DNA of 64,000 nt from Methylobacter marinus A45 (GCF_000383855.1 NZ_KB912877.1:1150616-1214615); one strand, 5' to 3'; positions 9,120 to 19,228 are shown, counted from the first letter of the stretch. The notes: a model not told the origin generated them from the sequence alone. Program-made: numbers and translations.

Positions 9120-11171
9120 ATGAAACGTAAAATAATAAAAAATCTGGCGGGCGGTTTATTCGCGCTTACAATTCCGTGCGAGTGCGCTTTCGCTTCGGCC
9201 CCATTGTCCTGCGATACGATTTCCGAAACCGATATTGTCGACCTGGATTTATCGGAACTGGCCGAGGTGCCGGTTTTTTTATCCGCCAACCAGAAGGCGA
9301 CCTGCACCAGCCAGGCCGCCGGCATTGTGACCGTGATCTCGGGCCAGGAAATCCGCAACATGGGTGCCCGGGACCTGATCGACGTGCTGCAACTGGTGCC
9401 CGGTTTCAGTTTCGGTGTCGACACCTCCAATGTCGTGGGCCTGGGCATTCGCGGCATTCAGGCGCATGAAGGCAAGGTAGCGGTTTTTGTCGACGGTATT
9501 AATTTAAATGAACATCGGTTTGGCACGACCCAGTTCGGCAATCATTTTTCAACGGAACAAATTGACCGCATCGAAATCATTCGCGGCCCCGGCTCCATTA
9601 TTCACGGTAATTTCGCGGAAATGGGCGTGATCAATATCATCAGCAAAAGCGCGGCCCAGATAAACGGCATCAAAGTGAGCGGACAGTATGGCCGCTATGA
9701 GCGCGGCGAAGCCCGGAAAAACGCGGAACTGGTCGCCGGAAAAAAATGGGAAGACTGGGAAATCAGCCTATCCGGCAAATACGGTCGAGCCCATCGAAGC
9801 GATAGGATCTATCAGGACGCGGTAGGGCAAAGCTTTGACATGGCCGACCAAAACGAACTCGATTCAAGAATGATCAACCTGGGCGTTAAATACAAGGAGA
9901 TTGGCCTGCGCTTTCTCGCGGATGATTACAGCGTCAACAGCCGCGACGGTTTTGCCGCCACAATGAGCGAACCGGGCCGGTACCTGGCCAACCGCTTTAC
10001 AACATACGCGGCCAATTTGAACTTCCAGCATGATTTTACCGAAGCCATACAATTGGATCTCAACGCCCAGTTTTCCCACCAGAACCCCTGGGAGCGGACC
10101 CGAAAGCATTTAGACGGACAACCGCCGTTATTGCGCGAGCAAGTGTTCGTCGATTTTTACAAGTTCGACGCCAAAACCACGCTGGCGTCGGAAAAAGGCA
10201 ACTATCTGGTGCTGGGCAACAGTTTCGCTTTCAATAAATTCGACCTCCGCGAGACCGGCGCGGGCGGTCTGAAAACGCCTTTGCCGACCTTCAGCGATTA
10301 CACCGCCTACGCCGAGGCCAGCTACGCCTTTCCCTGGGTTACCATGCTGGCCGGATTGCGCTTCGACGCCTACAATGAATACGGCACCAACCTGGCCCCG
10401 CGCTTTGCCCTGACCAAGGATTTCGGCCGCTTCCACTTCAAGGCCCTGTACAGCCAGGCTTTCCGCATACCGACCGGCGGCAATTATCAAAAAAACGCGG
10501 AATACAATCTTGGCCGGCCGGCGGCGGAACAAATCGGCCAGGTCAATCCTGAGAGAACCTACACAGCCGAAATCGAGTTCGGCTATCAATTGTTCGACAA
10601 CCTGGATTTAACCATCAACCTGTTCGATATCCGCAGCAAAAATATCATCCTGTATCAGATTGATGAGAATGATGACGATTTTTACATCAACGCCGCCGGC
10701 CAGAATACCCGGGGTATCGAAACCGGCTTGCTTTATAACGCTAATGGCTGGGGTTATTTGAAGCTGGATTATTCTTATTATCAGTCGACCCGCAACACGG
10801 CGGACAAATATAAAATCATCGATGCCCAAGGCCAGATACATGACCGGCTGAATGTCGGCTTTCCCACCCACAAAGTGACCTTGAACGCGCATGCCGCCAT
10901 TACGCCGTCGTTTTCCATTAATCCGACCTTGGTATTCGTTAGTGATCGCTACGGCTACACAGGCGATCGCCTGACGCACCACGCGCCGTCCTGGAACGCC
11001 AACGTCTATTTCCGCTACCAAAACCTGCTGACCAAGGGACTGGAGGTCGGATTAGGCGTTTATGATATTTTTAACGAGCGCTTCGAATACGTCCAGCCAT
11101 ACCACGGCGGCCATCCCGCCTTGCCGGGACCAAGCCGGGAAATCATGCTGAAGCTGTCCTACCAGTATTGA
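9120..11171 (+). CDS. TonB-dependent outer-membrane receptor
   Basis: A 683-residue outer-membrane protein with signal peptide (about residues 1-26), a short acidic leader containing DLDLSELAEVPV in the place of a TonB box, a plug domain (about 60-170, including IDRIEIIRGPGS), and a 22-strand-type beta-barrel ending in an aromatic residue (LKLSYQY). Such receptors import siderophores, cobalamin, metals or glycans using energy from TonB; the substrate cannot be read from the sequence. It is the first gene of a unit with a YfiR-like protein and a sensor kinase, suggesting a signalling role or feedback on uptake. A TonB-ExbBD operon lies at 57.7-61.3 kb. Confidence 0.88.
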   Translation: MKRKIIKNLAGGLFALTIPCECAFASAPLSCDTISETDIVDLDLSELAEVPVFLSANQKATCTSQAAGIVTVISGQEIRNMGARDLIDVLQLVPGFSFGVDTSNVVGLGIRGIQAHEGKVAVFVDGINLNEHRFGTTQFGNHFSTEQIDRIEIIRGPGSIIHGNFAEMGVINIISKSAAQINGIKVSGQYGRYERGEARKNAELVAGKKWEDWEISLSGKYGRAHRSDRIYQDAVGQSFDMADQNELDSRMINLGVKYKEIGLRFLADDYSVNSRDGFAATMSEPGRYLANRFTTYAANLNFQHDFTEAIQLDLNAQFSHQNPWERTRKHLDGQPPLLREQVFVDFYKFDAKTTLASEKGNYLVLGNSFAFNKFDLRETGAGGLKTPLPTFSDYTAYAEASYAFPWVTMLAGLRFDAYNEYGTNLAPRFALTKDFGRFHFKALYSQAFRIPTGGNYQKNAEYNLGRPAAEQIGQVNPERTYTAEIEFGYQLFDNLDLTINLFDIRSKNIILYQIDENDDDFYINAAGQNTRGIETGLLYNANGWGYLKLDYSYYQSTRNTADKYKIIDAQGQIHDRLNVGFPTHKVTLNAHAAITPSFSINPTLVFVSDRYGYTGDRLTHHAPSWNANVYFRYQNLLTKGLEVGLGVYDIFNERFEYVQPYHGGHPALPGPSREIMLKLSYQY

Positions 11172-11222
11172 TGATGTCCATTCTTTCCCTCCGACCCGAT
11201 AAGTTGAAACGATAAAACCGAT

Positions 11223-11753
11223 ATGCGCATCATGCAGCTGCTTATGAAGTCGGTTTTGCTATTGGCTTTGCTGTTGGGCCAAGGCTGGGCTATGGATCAA
11301 CGGGAGCTGACGATTAAAGCGGCTTACCTTTTCAGATTGTCGCTGTTTGTCGAATGGCCGCCATCCAGCCTCAACTCGACCGGATCGGAACCGATGCGTT
11401 TTTGCATTGCCGGCGATCAAGGCACTACCGAATCCCTGGAAACGCTCCTGGCCGGCAAAGCGATCAATCAGCATAAAATAGAAGTGGCCGAGGTACAGCC
11501 GCGTGACGATTTATCGGCCTGCCATTTACTTTATCTTCCCGAATACATCCGATCGCCCCACCCCTTTCTTCAAGCGGCCGCCTCCCACCCGATCCTGACT
11601 GTCGGCGAAACCGAGGCTTTCTATCGTCAGGGCGGTATGATATTTCTTTACAATAAAGACAACAGGATTCGATTCGCTATCAATGAACAAGCCGCCAAAG
11701 AGGCCGGTTTGGAATTAAGAGCGCAATTATTACATTTGTCCCAACAACCATGA
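11223..11753 (+). CDS. YfiR-family (DUF4154) periplasmic protein
   Basis: A 176-residue exported protein: signal peptide (about 1-23) followed by a YfiR/DUF4154 domain starting with ELTIKAAYLFRLSLFVEWP, the usual family opening (K-A-x-Y/F-L-x-x-F-x-x-F-x-x-W-P). The later GGMIFLYNKDNRIRFAIN stretch is also typical. In Pseudomonas, YfiR is a periplasmic repressor of the membrane diguanylate cyclase YfiN. Here the adjacent membrane protein is a CHASE8-type hybrid kinase instead, so YfiR may gate that kinase. It overlaps the kinase gene by 4 bp (ATGA at 11750-11753), which implies translational coupling. Confidence 0.82.
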   Translation: MRIMQLLMKSVLLLALLLGQGWAMDQRELTIKAAYLFRLSLFVEWPPSSLNSTGSEPMRFCIAGDQGTTESLETLLAGKAINQHKIEVAEVQPRDDLSACHLLYLPEYIRSPHPFLQAAASHPILTVGETEAFYRQGGMIFLYNKDNRIRFAINEQAAKEAGLELRAQLLHLSQQP

Positions 11754-14506
11754 TACATACCCAACGCTCCATTAAAAACCGACTTTTTTTCATCATAGTA
11801 CTGACCAGCACGATCGTGCTCTTGATAGCGGGCCTGCTGTTCATCACCTTCAGAATGATGCAATTGAAGCAGGACATGACCAACAGCCTGACCATCCAGG
11901 CCGGCGTCATTGCCGACAATGCCAAGGCCAGCATCGTGTTTAAAGACAAAGACGAGGCCAGCAACTCATTGGCTTCGCTGCAATACGATCCCCAGGTCAT
12001 TTATGCCGTATTGCTGAACGACGAAAACCAGGTCCTTGCACGCTATCAGCGACCCGACAGCGACTTGTCGAAGGCGCCCCGGATCGTTGACGCGTTTTTG
12101 ACCGACAGCCCGATTTTCAGCGAAACCGAGCGCTATCTTGTCCATGCCCGGCCGATTTACTCACAAGCCAATAAAATCGGCCACGTGATTCTATATGCCG
12201 ACTTTTCGCGCTATCGGCATCTGCTGGCCCACACCGCGCTGGTGGTGGGTATTGTCATTATACTCGCCCTGATTGTGGCCTTGTGCTTGTCCTATCTCCT
12301 GCAAAAGCTCATCTCGAAACCGATCGAATCGCTGGCCGACTTCGTCTGGACCGTTATCGAAGGGCAAAATTATGAATTGAGGGTAGAGAACAAAAGCTAT
12401 GCCGAAATTGAACGGCTGTCGGATGCCTTTAACAAATTGCTGGAGCAAATCCATTATGCGATATCGGCGCGCGACCAGGCGCAAATGCAATTGAAAAAAT
12501 ATAGCGAGCAATTGCAGGAGTTAGTGTATGACCGGACTCGTCAACTCGAAAACGCCAAAGAAGCCGCTGAAGCGTCGTCCAGAGCCAAATCGGCGTTCCT
12601 GGCCAATATGAGTCATGAGATCCGTACCCCGATGAATGCGATTGTGGTCTTTACCCGTCTGGCACTGAATGCATCGGAGTCCCCCCATCAGCAACAGCAA
12701 CTGAAGCGCGCGCTTGAATCGGTCGATTTGCTGCTGTCCCTGATCGACGATTTACTCGATTTCTCGCGCATTGACGCCAATAAAATGGAACTGGATTATC
12801 AAGACTGCGATTTGTTTGAAATCCTGACCAGCATCAATCAAATGCTGACCGCCAAGTTTGTCGAAAAAGAGCTTGAATTCATTATCGACGTCTCCGAAAC
12901 AGTGCCCCGGCATATCTGGACCGATTCACTGCGGTTAAAGCAGGTGCTGATTAACCTGCTGACCAATGCGTTAAAGTTTACCGAAAGAGGGCAAGTGCGC
13001 TTGTCCATCTCCCCCGATAAGAATGGCCCATCGCCGCAAATAAACTTCAGCATCAGCGATACCGGCATCGGCATGGACCGAAAAACACTCGACAGAATCT
13101 TCGAAGTCTTCAGCCAGGGCGACGTATCGACCACACGCAAATACGGCGGCACCGGACTGGGACTGAGTATTTCCAAGAAACTGGTGACCCTGATGGGCGG
13201 CAATCTGAATGCTGAGAGCCGCCCCGGACAGGGCAGCCGCTTTTCATTTTCATTACCGCTTAAACCGGTACTGGCCGAAGCTGAAACTGATAATGCCATT
13301 GCCATCGACCGGTCCGTACCCATGCCGGACGTCATGGTCGTCGAGCCCCGTCAACAGAGCCGGACGCATCTGGTTGGACTCTTGCAATCGCTAGGCTGCA
13401 AAGCCGACAGTGCGGAAACAGGCAACGGCGCATTAAATCAGCTGACGCGCCATCACTACCGCCATTTGCTGATCAGTCGGAATTTGCCGGATATTGATGC
13501 CTTGAAACTGGTCCGCCTGATCAGAGCCGAACCCCGGTTATCGGGACTCTCGATTTCGCTGATGGACAACCTGCTGGGCGAACAAGCCATCAAGCAGTTT
13601 TCCGAAACCGACACCCCGGTAGGCTACCTGAAAACCCCTGTTTTCGATCGGGTACTGCTTTATCGGCATCTGGTCTCGGGGCAACAGGAAAACGCCCCCC
13701 GGATATTGCCCCAAGCCGAACCGCCGGTCCAATTGCTTAAATTATCCTGCGTTTTGATTGTTGACGACTATCACATTAACCGGCTGCTGGTCATGGACAT
13801 TCTTCAAGACCAGGCGGAACGGTTTCTGGAAGCCGTCAATGGCCGGGAAGCAATCGAAATCCTGCAAAAGGAAAAGGTGGATCTGGTGCTGATGGATATT
13901 CAAATGCCGGAAATGGACGGTTACGAGGCAACCCGGCGGATTCGCCAGCAACTCCAGCTCACATCTTTACCGATCATCGGCATGACGGCTTTTGCCGGCG
14001 AAAGCGACCGCCGTCAATGCTATCAGGCAGGCATGAACGACGTTATGACAAAACCCATCGATATCGAACAATTAAGGAAAATATTCCACCAGCTCAGCAA
14101 GGGGCAGGCCAGATTCTCGGCAGTCAACAGCGCCGCCGGCGCCGACCCGGCGCTCACCAATTATCGCTTGCCCGGCATAGACGTCGAAAGCGGCCTGTCG
14201 CGACTGCATAACGATGAAAAGAAATACAAAAAACTGCTCGAGCTGTTCTACAACAGCTATCAGGGCAAGGAAAACCTGTTGGAAGACTATCTGGCGCAAA
14301 AAAACTGGGCCGGTGCCGAAGCCTGGCTGCATGCCTTGAAAGGCATTTGCGCCAATCTCTCCATCTCCAGCGTCAATGACAGCTGTGTAAAACTTCACCA
14401 GCAATTGCAGAATCGATCCGTTGAGCCGAAGGACCTGCAGCAGTTCAAGCATCGCTTCACCGAAGTCATTAGTGGCCTGCGGCAAGTGGCTGAATCGGAG
14501 CCTTAA
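11750..14506 (+). CDS. Hybrid sensor histidine kinase (CHASE8-HAMP-HisKA-HATPase-REC-REC-HPt)
   Basis: A 918-residue inner-membrane kinase. Order: membrane helix (12-35), CHASE8-like periplasmic sensor (about 40-155, as in YfiN), second helix (160-185), HAMP (186-245), coiled coil, HisKA with phospho-acceptor His289 in MSHEIRTP, HATPase with DTGIGM and GGTGLGLSI, two receiver domains and a C-terminal HPt domain (HALKG). The first receiver is degenerate: its expected phospho-acceptor aspartate position reads LLISRN. The second is intact (VLMDIQMPEMDGYEA). BarA-like phosphorelay architecture implies an external response regulator, which is not nearby. Coupled to the YfiR-like gene. Confidence 0.92.
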   Translation: MIHTQRSIKNRLFFIIVLTSTIVLLIAGLLFITFRMMQLKQDMTNSLTIQAGVIADNAKASIVFKDKDEASNSLASLQYDPQVIYAVLLNDENQVLARYQRPDSDLSKAPRIVDAFLTDSPIFSETERYLVHARPIYSQANKIGHVILYADFSRYRHLLAHTALVVGIVIILALIVALCLSYLLQKLISKPIESLADFVWTVIEGQNYELRVENKSYAEIERLSDAFNKLLEQIHYAISARDQAQMQLKKYSEQLQELVYDRTRQLENAKEAAEASSRAKSAFLANMSHEIRTPMNAIVVFTRLALNASESPHQQQQLKRALESVDLLLSLIDDLLDFSRIDANKMELDYQDCDLFEILTSINQMLTAKFVEKELEFIIDVSETVPRHIWTDSLRLKQVLINLLTNALKFTERGQVRLSISPDKNGPSPQINFSISDTGIGMDRKTLDRIFEVFSQGDVSTTRKYGGTGLGLSISKKLVTLMGGNLNAESRPGQGSRFSFSLPLKPVLAEAETDNAIAIDRSVPMPDVMVVEPRQQSRTHLVGLLQSLGCKADSAETGNGALNQLTRHHYRHLLISRNLPDIDALKLVRLIRAEPRLSGLSISLMDNLLGEQAIKQFSETDTPVGYLKTPVFDRVLLYRHLVSGQQENAPRILPQAEPPVQLLKLSCVLIVDDYHINRLLVMDILQDQAERFLEAVNGREAIEILQKEKVDLVLMDIQMPEMDGYEATRRIRQQLQLTSLPIIGMTAFAGESDRRQCYQAGMNDVMTKPIDIEQLRKIFHQLSKGQARFSAVNSAAGADPALTNYRLPGIDVESGLSRLHNDEKKYKKLLELFYNSYQGKENLLEDYLAQKNWAGAEAWLHALKGICANLSISSVNDSCVKLHQQLQNRSVEPKDLQQFKHRFTEVISGLRQVAESEP

Positions 14507-14953
14507 ACCGGACCAGAACGGACACGCGCAACCACGGCATTCACATAACTCCAGATCAATCCGTCATCAAAAAGATACGGGAATGTGAAAGTTGGCGATA
14601 CTAAGGATTTGGCTAAAAATGACTTCCTGAAATTAGAGTCTTGCATAGGATGTGCTGACCCAAAGCAAGCGCTCTAGGCGGCGCAGTGAAGCGCATCGCT
14701 CGCGAACGATGCGCCTCCTGTCGTCGGCACATCCTATGTTTAAACAGGGAAATTATTTATGACCAAATCCTAAGTAATAGGCATGGAATAAATCCGCACC
14801 TACACCGGAAATTCCTCCGCGCACTTGAGGAAGTTATTTTATGCGCACTCCTAACCAACACCTTAAAACTTCGTGCGCTTCATGTCCTTGTGGTTAAATT
14901 TTTGATTCATAAAATGTTTGCGCGCGATTTAACCAGAGGCACGGACACGACCT
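14507..14953. other. 447-bp intergenic region dominated by a nested inverted-repeat element
   Basis: Apart from the repeat element at 14600-14775, it contains a CTTCGTGCGCTTCATGTCC segment (around 14872) similar to DNA near 63550. No gene is supported. The flanking genes point toward each other (kinase plus, methyltransferase minus), so it contains both 3' ends and no required promoter. Confidence 0.5.
14600..14775. repeat. Nested palindromic element (MITE-like), 176 bp
   Basis: Outer imperfect arms of about 30 bp (14600-14629 and 14745-14775) enclose perfect 12-bp inverted repeats CATAGGATGTGC (14644-14655) and GCACATCCTATG (14727-14738). These enclose a central GCGCATCG...CGATGCGC hairpin (14691-14713). 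Related copies lie at 21429, 35436, 36918, 37922 and 56874. There is no coding capacity, so it is a non-autonomous or structural repeat. Confidence 0.65.
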
Positions 14954-16072
14954 TCATTGCCCCGGCCGCAGCACCAGTATTTTCGCGAACGATTGCAGGC
15001 TCACCTGTTCTTCCAGCACCAGGCCGCAGCGGTTGAACAGCTTTTGCCATTCATCGAGCGTCCTTTCCTTTCCGCGGTTAGCCATAAACATCTGCATGTC
15101 GACTGCGGCACCGGCAAAATCGGCCCGCGATTCGGGCAGAACCAGTTCCATCAGGGCAATGAGGGCGCCCGTTCCGGCGCAGGCGCTGACGATATTGCAC
15201 AGAGCCTTGACGCAATGATCGTCATCGAAGCCGTGCAGGACGGCGCTGAGCAGGTAAATGTCCTTGTCGCTGGCCGCCGCCGGAACCGATTGGAGCAGAT
15301 CGCCGGCCTGAAATTCCAGGCGGGCGAGCAGGGCCGGCTCCTCGCGCCCTATCCAGTGTTGCGCCGCTTCACGGATAACTTGAGCACGGTCCACTACCAG
15401 GGCAGTCAGATGCGGGTGATATTTCAGGATGGCAAGGGATTTACTGCCGTTCGAGCCGCCAACATCGATGACACGCTCGAACCGTCCCCAGTCGAAATCC
15501 CGCGCGAAGCTGTCGCCGGTCAGCGCTTCCACGCTGTCCATCGCCCGCGAGAATAAGCGATCGAACTCGGGATGGGCATCCATATAGCCGAACATTTCCT
15601 GTCCATGCGTTAGCTGGAACGGCACCTCACCGTTTCGCACGCCCCTTTCCAGCTGTTCGTACCACGGCCGGCTCATCGCTTCCGAGTTGTGCATCAGAAT
15701 CATCGCGCGCACGTTTTTCGGGTTGTCCTCGCGCAGATAGGCAGACAGGCCATTGTTGCGGAACACGCGGGGCGACGCTTCCTCGAACACGCCCAGCGCC
15801 GCCAACAGCCTGAGCAGCCGGTAAACGGCATCAGGCTCCGCAACAACGCGAGCGGCAATCTCATCGACCGTGAGGTGCTCGTTGCCCAGCACCGTGGCAA
15901 TATCGAGCCGGGCGGCGACGTAAAGCGCCCGCGACTGCCAGAACGCCGAGCCGATCTGGATGAGGCGAAACGGCTGCGGCGTGATCTTGTTCGGGATGTT
16001 TTGCAGCCAGCCGGCGAATTTCATCAGGCCGGAAAACCGTCGAACGGCGCCGGCATTTTTCTGTAACGACAA
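14954..16072 (-). CDS. SAM-dependent O-methyltransferase (Methyltransferase_2 type)
   Basis: A 372-residue class I methyltransferase of the small-molecule O-methyltransferase type. The N-terminal half is a helical dimerisation domain (LYVAARLDIATVLG...LTVDEIAARV), followed by the SAM-binding VIDVGGSNGS motif I, a DVGG/D...DLL acidic loop and the HGFDDDHCVKAL region that holds the catalytic-base position of this family. The substrate is unknown; relatives methylate polyketides, flavonoids or carotenoid-like compounds. The start is a TTG at 16072, preferred because a strong AGGAGG lies 8 bp upstream and the family-like sequence begins there. It is 15 bp downstream of tetR and likely cotranscribed with it. 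Confidence 0.82.
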   Translation of the reverse strand: MSLQKNAGAVRRFSGLMKFAGWLQNIPNKITPQPFRLIQIGSAFWQSRALYVAARLDIATVLGNEHLTVDEIAARVVAEPDAVYRLLRLLAALGVFEEASPRVFRNNGLSAYLREDNPKNVRAMILMHNSEAMSRPWYEQLERGVRNGEVPFQLTHGQEMFGYMDAHPEFDRLFSRAMDSVEALTGDSFARDFDWGRFERVIDVGGSNGSKSLAILKYHPHLTALVVDRAQVIREAAQHWIGREEPALLARLEFQAGDLLQSVPAAASDKDIYLLSAVLHGFDDDHCVKALCNIVSACAGTGALIALMELVLPESRADFAGAAVDMQMFMANRGKERTLDEWQKLFNRCGLVLEEQVSLQSFAKILVLRPGQ

Positions 16073-16087
16073 GGAAGTCCCTCCTAA

Positions 16088-16708
16088 TTATAGATGCGCG
16101 GCCGGCGCAAGGCCCGCCGTAAAAAGCCGGCCGTTGAAATTGGCCAGCGCTTCAAGGAAAGCGGCATCCAACGCGTGGCCCATTTGTTCCTCAAAAATAT
16201 CTTTCAACAGCATCGGCGTCATGGCCAGACTGACGAAAGCCATCCTGAGGACATCCGGATCCACCGACGGAGCGATCTGTCCATGCATTTTCAAGTCGGC
16301 GACCTTTTTCGCGCCCCGCGTGCGCCCGCGTTCCAGCAGTTGTTGGATAAAACGCCGCCCCGGCCCCTGGTTCAAAGCCAGCACTTTCAGGATCAGTTTG
16401 GGAAATTCCGGCCGTTCGGTCATCGTGTCGTAATAGAGACGAAGGAAGGCTGAGAATCCTTCCATCGACGACAACATCGGCCCGTCCAGCACATCCAGCA
16501 ATGGGCTCAGCGTATCTCGGATCATCTCCTCGTACAGACCTTCCTTATTGCCGAAGTAGTAGCGGATCATGGAAATGTTGGCATCGGCTTTTTCGGCTAT
16601 CAGCCGGGTAGTGACCTTATGGTATTCGTCGGCTAAAAAGCATTCCAGTGCGGCCTTGAGCAGCCGCGTCCGGACGGGATCGGAAGATTGTTGCCGGGCA
16701 ATATTCAT
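16088..16708 (-). CDS. TetR-family regulator
   Basis: A 206-residue TetR-type repressor with an N-terminal helix-turn-helix (LLKAALECFLADEYHKVTTRLIAEKADANISMIRYYFGNKEGLY region, about residues 17-60, quoted here only by its end motif YYFGNKEGLY) and a helical ligand-binding C-terminal part. It is followed by an O-methyltransferase gene 15 bp downstream. A perfect 10-bp inverted repeat lies 67 bp upstream of its start and is the likely operator. The regulated substrate is unknown; autoregulation together with the methyltransferase is the simplest reading. Good ribosome-binding site (CAGGAG) before ATG 16708. Confidence 0.85.
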   Translation of the reverse strand: MNIARQQSSDPVRTRLLKAALECFLADEYHKVTTRLIAEKADANISMIRYYFGNKEGLYEEMIRDTLSPLLDVLDGPMLSSMEGFSAFLRLYYDTMTERPEFPKLILKVLALNQGPGRRFIQQLLERGRTRGAKKVADLKMHGQIAPSVDPDVLRMAFVSLAMTPMLLKDIFEEQMGHALDAAFLEALANFNGRLFTAGLAPAAHL

Positions 16709-16775
16709 CGCATTCTCCTGATAGCAAGTGATCAGGAGTAGATTAGCATCCGCATGCCGGTATCAACAGCATTTT

Positions 16776-16805
16776 AGTCAATCAATACTTGTTGTTTGAT
16801 TGACT
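16776..16805 (-). promoter_or_regulatory. Perfect inverted repeat, probable TetR operator
   Basis: AGTCAATCAA (16776-16785) and TTGATTGACT (16796-16805) are exact inverted copies with a 10-nt spacer. No T-run follows on either strand, so it is unlikely to be a terminator. It lies upstream of the tetR gene, as expected for an autoregulatory operator. Confidence 0.55.
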
Positions 16806-16811
16806 TGGTAT

Positions 16812-16840
16812 CGTTTCCCACGGAGGACCGTGGAAACCAG
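16812..16840. repeat. Short member of the TTCCCACG/CGTGGGAA palindrome family
   Basis: GTTTCCCACGGAGGACCGTGGAAAC forms a hairpin identical in design to the ends of the longer repeats at 43569, 51071, 56003 and 56961. It lies just downstream of metE. Confidence 0.5.
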
Positions 16841-16870
16841 GAAATGCATAAATCCGATCGCCCCGACGCC

Positions 16871-19156
16871 CTAACCTTCCGCCTCGGCAGAACGCAATAT
16901 TTTCGCCGCTTCGACCATATTGCCCAGCGCTTTCCGGACTTCCTCCCACTGCCGCGTTTTCAGGCCGCAATCCGGGTTGACCCACAGCTTCTCGGGGCTG
17001 ATCCGTTCGCCGGCCCTTTTCAGCAGCGCGACAATGGCTTCGGTCGTCGGGACATTCGGACTGTGGATATCGTAAACGCCCGGCCCGATGTCGTTCGGAT
17101 AATCGAAATCGATAAACGCATCCAGCAGTTCCATATTGGAACGCGACGCCTCGATGGTGATCACATCGGCATCCAGTCCGGCAATGGCTTCGATGATGTC
17201 ATTGAATTCCGCATAGCACATGTGCGAGTGAATCTGCGTGGCGTCCTGGGCGCCGCCGGCGCTGATGCGGAAAGCGCGCCCCGCCCAGTCCAGATACTCG
17301 GTCCATTGCGCCTGGCGCAGCGGCAGCCCCTCCCGGAAGGCCGGCTCGTCGATCTGGATCACCGGAATGCCGGCCTGTTCGAGATCCAGCACTTCATCGC
17401 GCAAGGCCAGCGCCAGCTGATAGGCCGTGACTGAACGGGGCTGATCATCGCGGACGAACGACCAGTTCAGAATCGTGACCGGGCCGGTCAGCATGCCTTT
17501 CATCGGCTTATTGGTTTTACTTTGCGCATAACTGATCCAGCGCACGGTCATGGGCGCAGGCCGGCTGACGTCACCGTAGATGATCGGCGGCTTGACGCAG
17601 CGCGTGCCGTAGGACTGCACCCAGCCATGGGCAGTGGTCAGGAAACCCGCCAGCTGTTCGCCGAAGTACTCCACCATGTCGTTGCGCTCCGGCTCGCCAT
17701 GTACCAGCACATCGAGGCCCAGTTCATCCTGCTCCCGGATGCAGTATTCGATCTGCTGTTCCATCATCTGGATATAGTCCTGTTCGCTGAGCAGGCCCTG
17801 TTTGAAATCGTGGCGCACCTTGCGGATCTCCGGCGTCTGCGGGAATGATCCGATCGTCGTGGTCGGATAGCGGGGGAGCTTGAGCCTGATCTGCTGTTGT
17901 TCCCGTCGTACCGCAAAGCCGCTCTGCCTCCGGTCCATGGTTTCATCGATGGCCGCCACCCGGGCCTGCACCGCCTGATTATCCCGCAAGCCGCTTTCCC
18001 GACGTGCGCGGACCGCGGTTCTTGATGCCGATAATGCCGGCTCGGCGGCATCCGCCCCTTGTTCGAGAGCCTGGCGCAATACCGCCAGTTCCGTCAGCTT
18101 TTGCCGGGCAAACGCCAGCCAGGGCTTAACCTTCTGATCCAGCTCAGTCTCGAGTTCCAGATCGATCGGCACGTGCAGCAGTGAACAGGAAGGCGCCAGC
18201 CAGAGCTCGCCCTTGAAACGCTCCCGCACGCCGGCAACGGTCGCCAGGGCCGCATCCAGATCGGTACGCCAGACATTGCGCCCGTCGACCAGCCCCAGCG
18301 ACAGCACCTTGTGATCGGCAAAATTGTCGAGGACGTGCGTCAGTTGCCCGCTGCCTTTGAGCAGATCGATATGAAGTCCCGCGACCGGCAGCTTGCAGGC
18401 CAATGAGGCGTGCGCGTTCAGCTCGCCGAAATATGTGGCCAGCAGAATCCTGACGCCATTGTTCTGCAGGCGATGATAAACGGCTTCGAAGGCGCTGCTC
18501 CAGGCGACGGGCAGATCCAGCACCAGAGCAGGCTCGTCAATTTGGACCCACTCCACGCCCTGCCCGGCCAGCCGCAGCAGGATTTCGCCGTAAACCGGCA
18601 GCAGGCGCTCCAGCAAATCCAACTTATTAAAATCGGTCTCGGATTTTGCCAGCCACAGCCAGGTCAGCGGCCCCAGCAGCACCGGTTTCGGCTGATGGCC
18701 CAGCGCCTGCAGTTCGCGCGTCTCGTCGAACAGTTTGGTGCTGGACAAGGCAAACGACTGGTCCGGCGCCACTTCCGGGACCAGATAGTGATAGTTGGTA
18801 TCGAACCACTTGGTCATTTCGCAGGCCCGAAACGCCTGTCCATCCCTGGCCCGACCCCGCGCCATCCTGAAATAAGCCTCCGGGACGACCGGTTGCGCCG
18901 CCGGCCCGAAACGCTCCGGGACGACGCCGAGCATGACGCTGGTATCCAGCACATGATCATAATAGGAAAAATCGCCGACGGGGATAAGATCCAGTCCGCA
19001 GTCGGCTTGCAGCCGCCAGTGGCGCTGCCGGATGTCGGCGGCAATGCCGTCCAGGTCCGGCTGATCGATTTCGCCCCGCCAGTAGCGTTCCAGGGCGAAT
19101 TTCAGTTCACGGTTTTCTCCCAGGCGGGGAAAACCCAGGTTATGCGTTCTTATCAT
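16871..19156 (-). CDS. metE: Cobalamin-independent methionine synthase
   Basis: A 761-residue enzyme transferring a methyl group from 5-methyltetrahydropteroyltri-glutamate to homocysteine. It opens with the typical [18 protein letters not shown] segment and has two barrel-like halves. The C-terminal half carries the zinc ligands: a His-x-Cys in the [12 protein letters not shown] segment, the [10 protein letters not shown] glutamate, and a cysteine in the [11 protein letters not shown] segment. Length fits the family (about 755). It is divergent from metR across a 103-bp regulatory gap, the classical MetR-activated arrangement. No cobalamin riboswitch was seen upstream. Confidence 0.96.
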   Translation of the reverse strand: MIRTHNLGFPRLGENRELKFALERYWRGEIDQPDLDGIAADIRQRHWRLQADCGLDLIPVGDFSYYDHVLDTSVMLGVVPERFGPAAQPVVPEAYFRMARGRARDGQAFRACEMTKWFDTNYHYLVPEVAPDQSFALSSTKLFDETRELQALGHQPKPVLLGPLTWLWLAKSETDFNKLDLLERLLPVYGEILLRLAGQGVEWVQIDEPALVLDLPVAWSSAFEAVYHRLQNNGVRILLATYFGELNAHASLACKLPVAGLHIDLLKGSGQLTHVLDNFADHKVLSLGLVDGRNVWRTDLDAALATVAGVRERFKGELWLAPSCSLLHVPIDLELETELDQKVKPWLAFARQKLTELAVLRQALEQGADAAEPALSASRTAVRARRESGLRDNQAVQARVAAIDETMDRRQSGFAVRREQQQIRLKLPRYPTTTIGSFPQTPEIRKVRHDFKQGLLSEQDYIQMMEQQIEYCIREQDELGLDVLVHGEPERNDMVEYFGEQLAGFLTTAHGWVQSYGTRCVKPPIIYGDVSRPAPMTVRWISYAQSKTNKPMKGMLTGPVTILNWSFVRDDQPRSVTAYQLALALRDEVLDLEQAGIPVIQIDEPAFREGLPLRQAQWTEYLDWAGRAFRISAGGAQDATQIHSHMCYAEFNDIIEAIAGLDADVITIEASRSNMELLDAFIDFDYPNDIGPGVYDIHSPNVPTTEAIVALLKRAGERISPEKLWVNPDCGLKTRQWEEVRKALGNMVEAAKILRSAEAEG

Positions 19157-19228
19157 TGTTATTGCTCTCGTCGTGAATTAAGGGACAAGCGCATTGTAAG
19201 GCTTGCTTAACATGATAAATATTGATAG

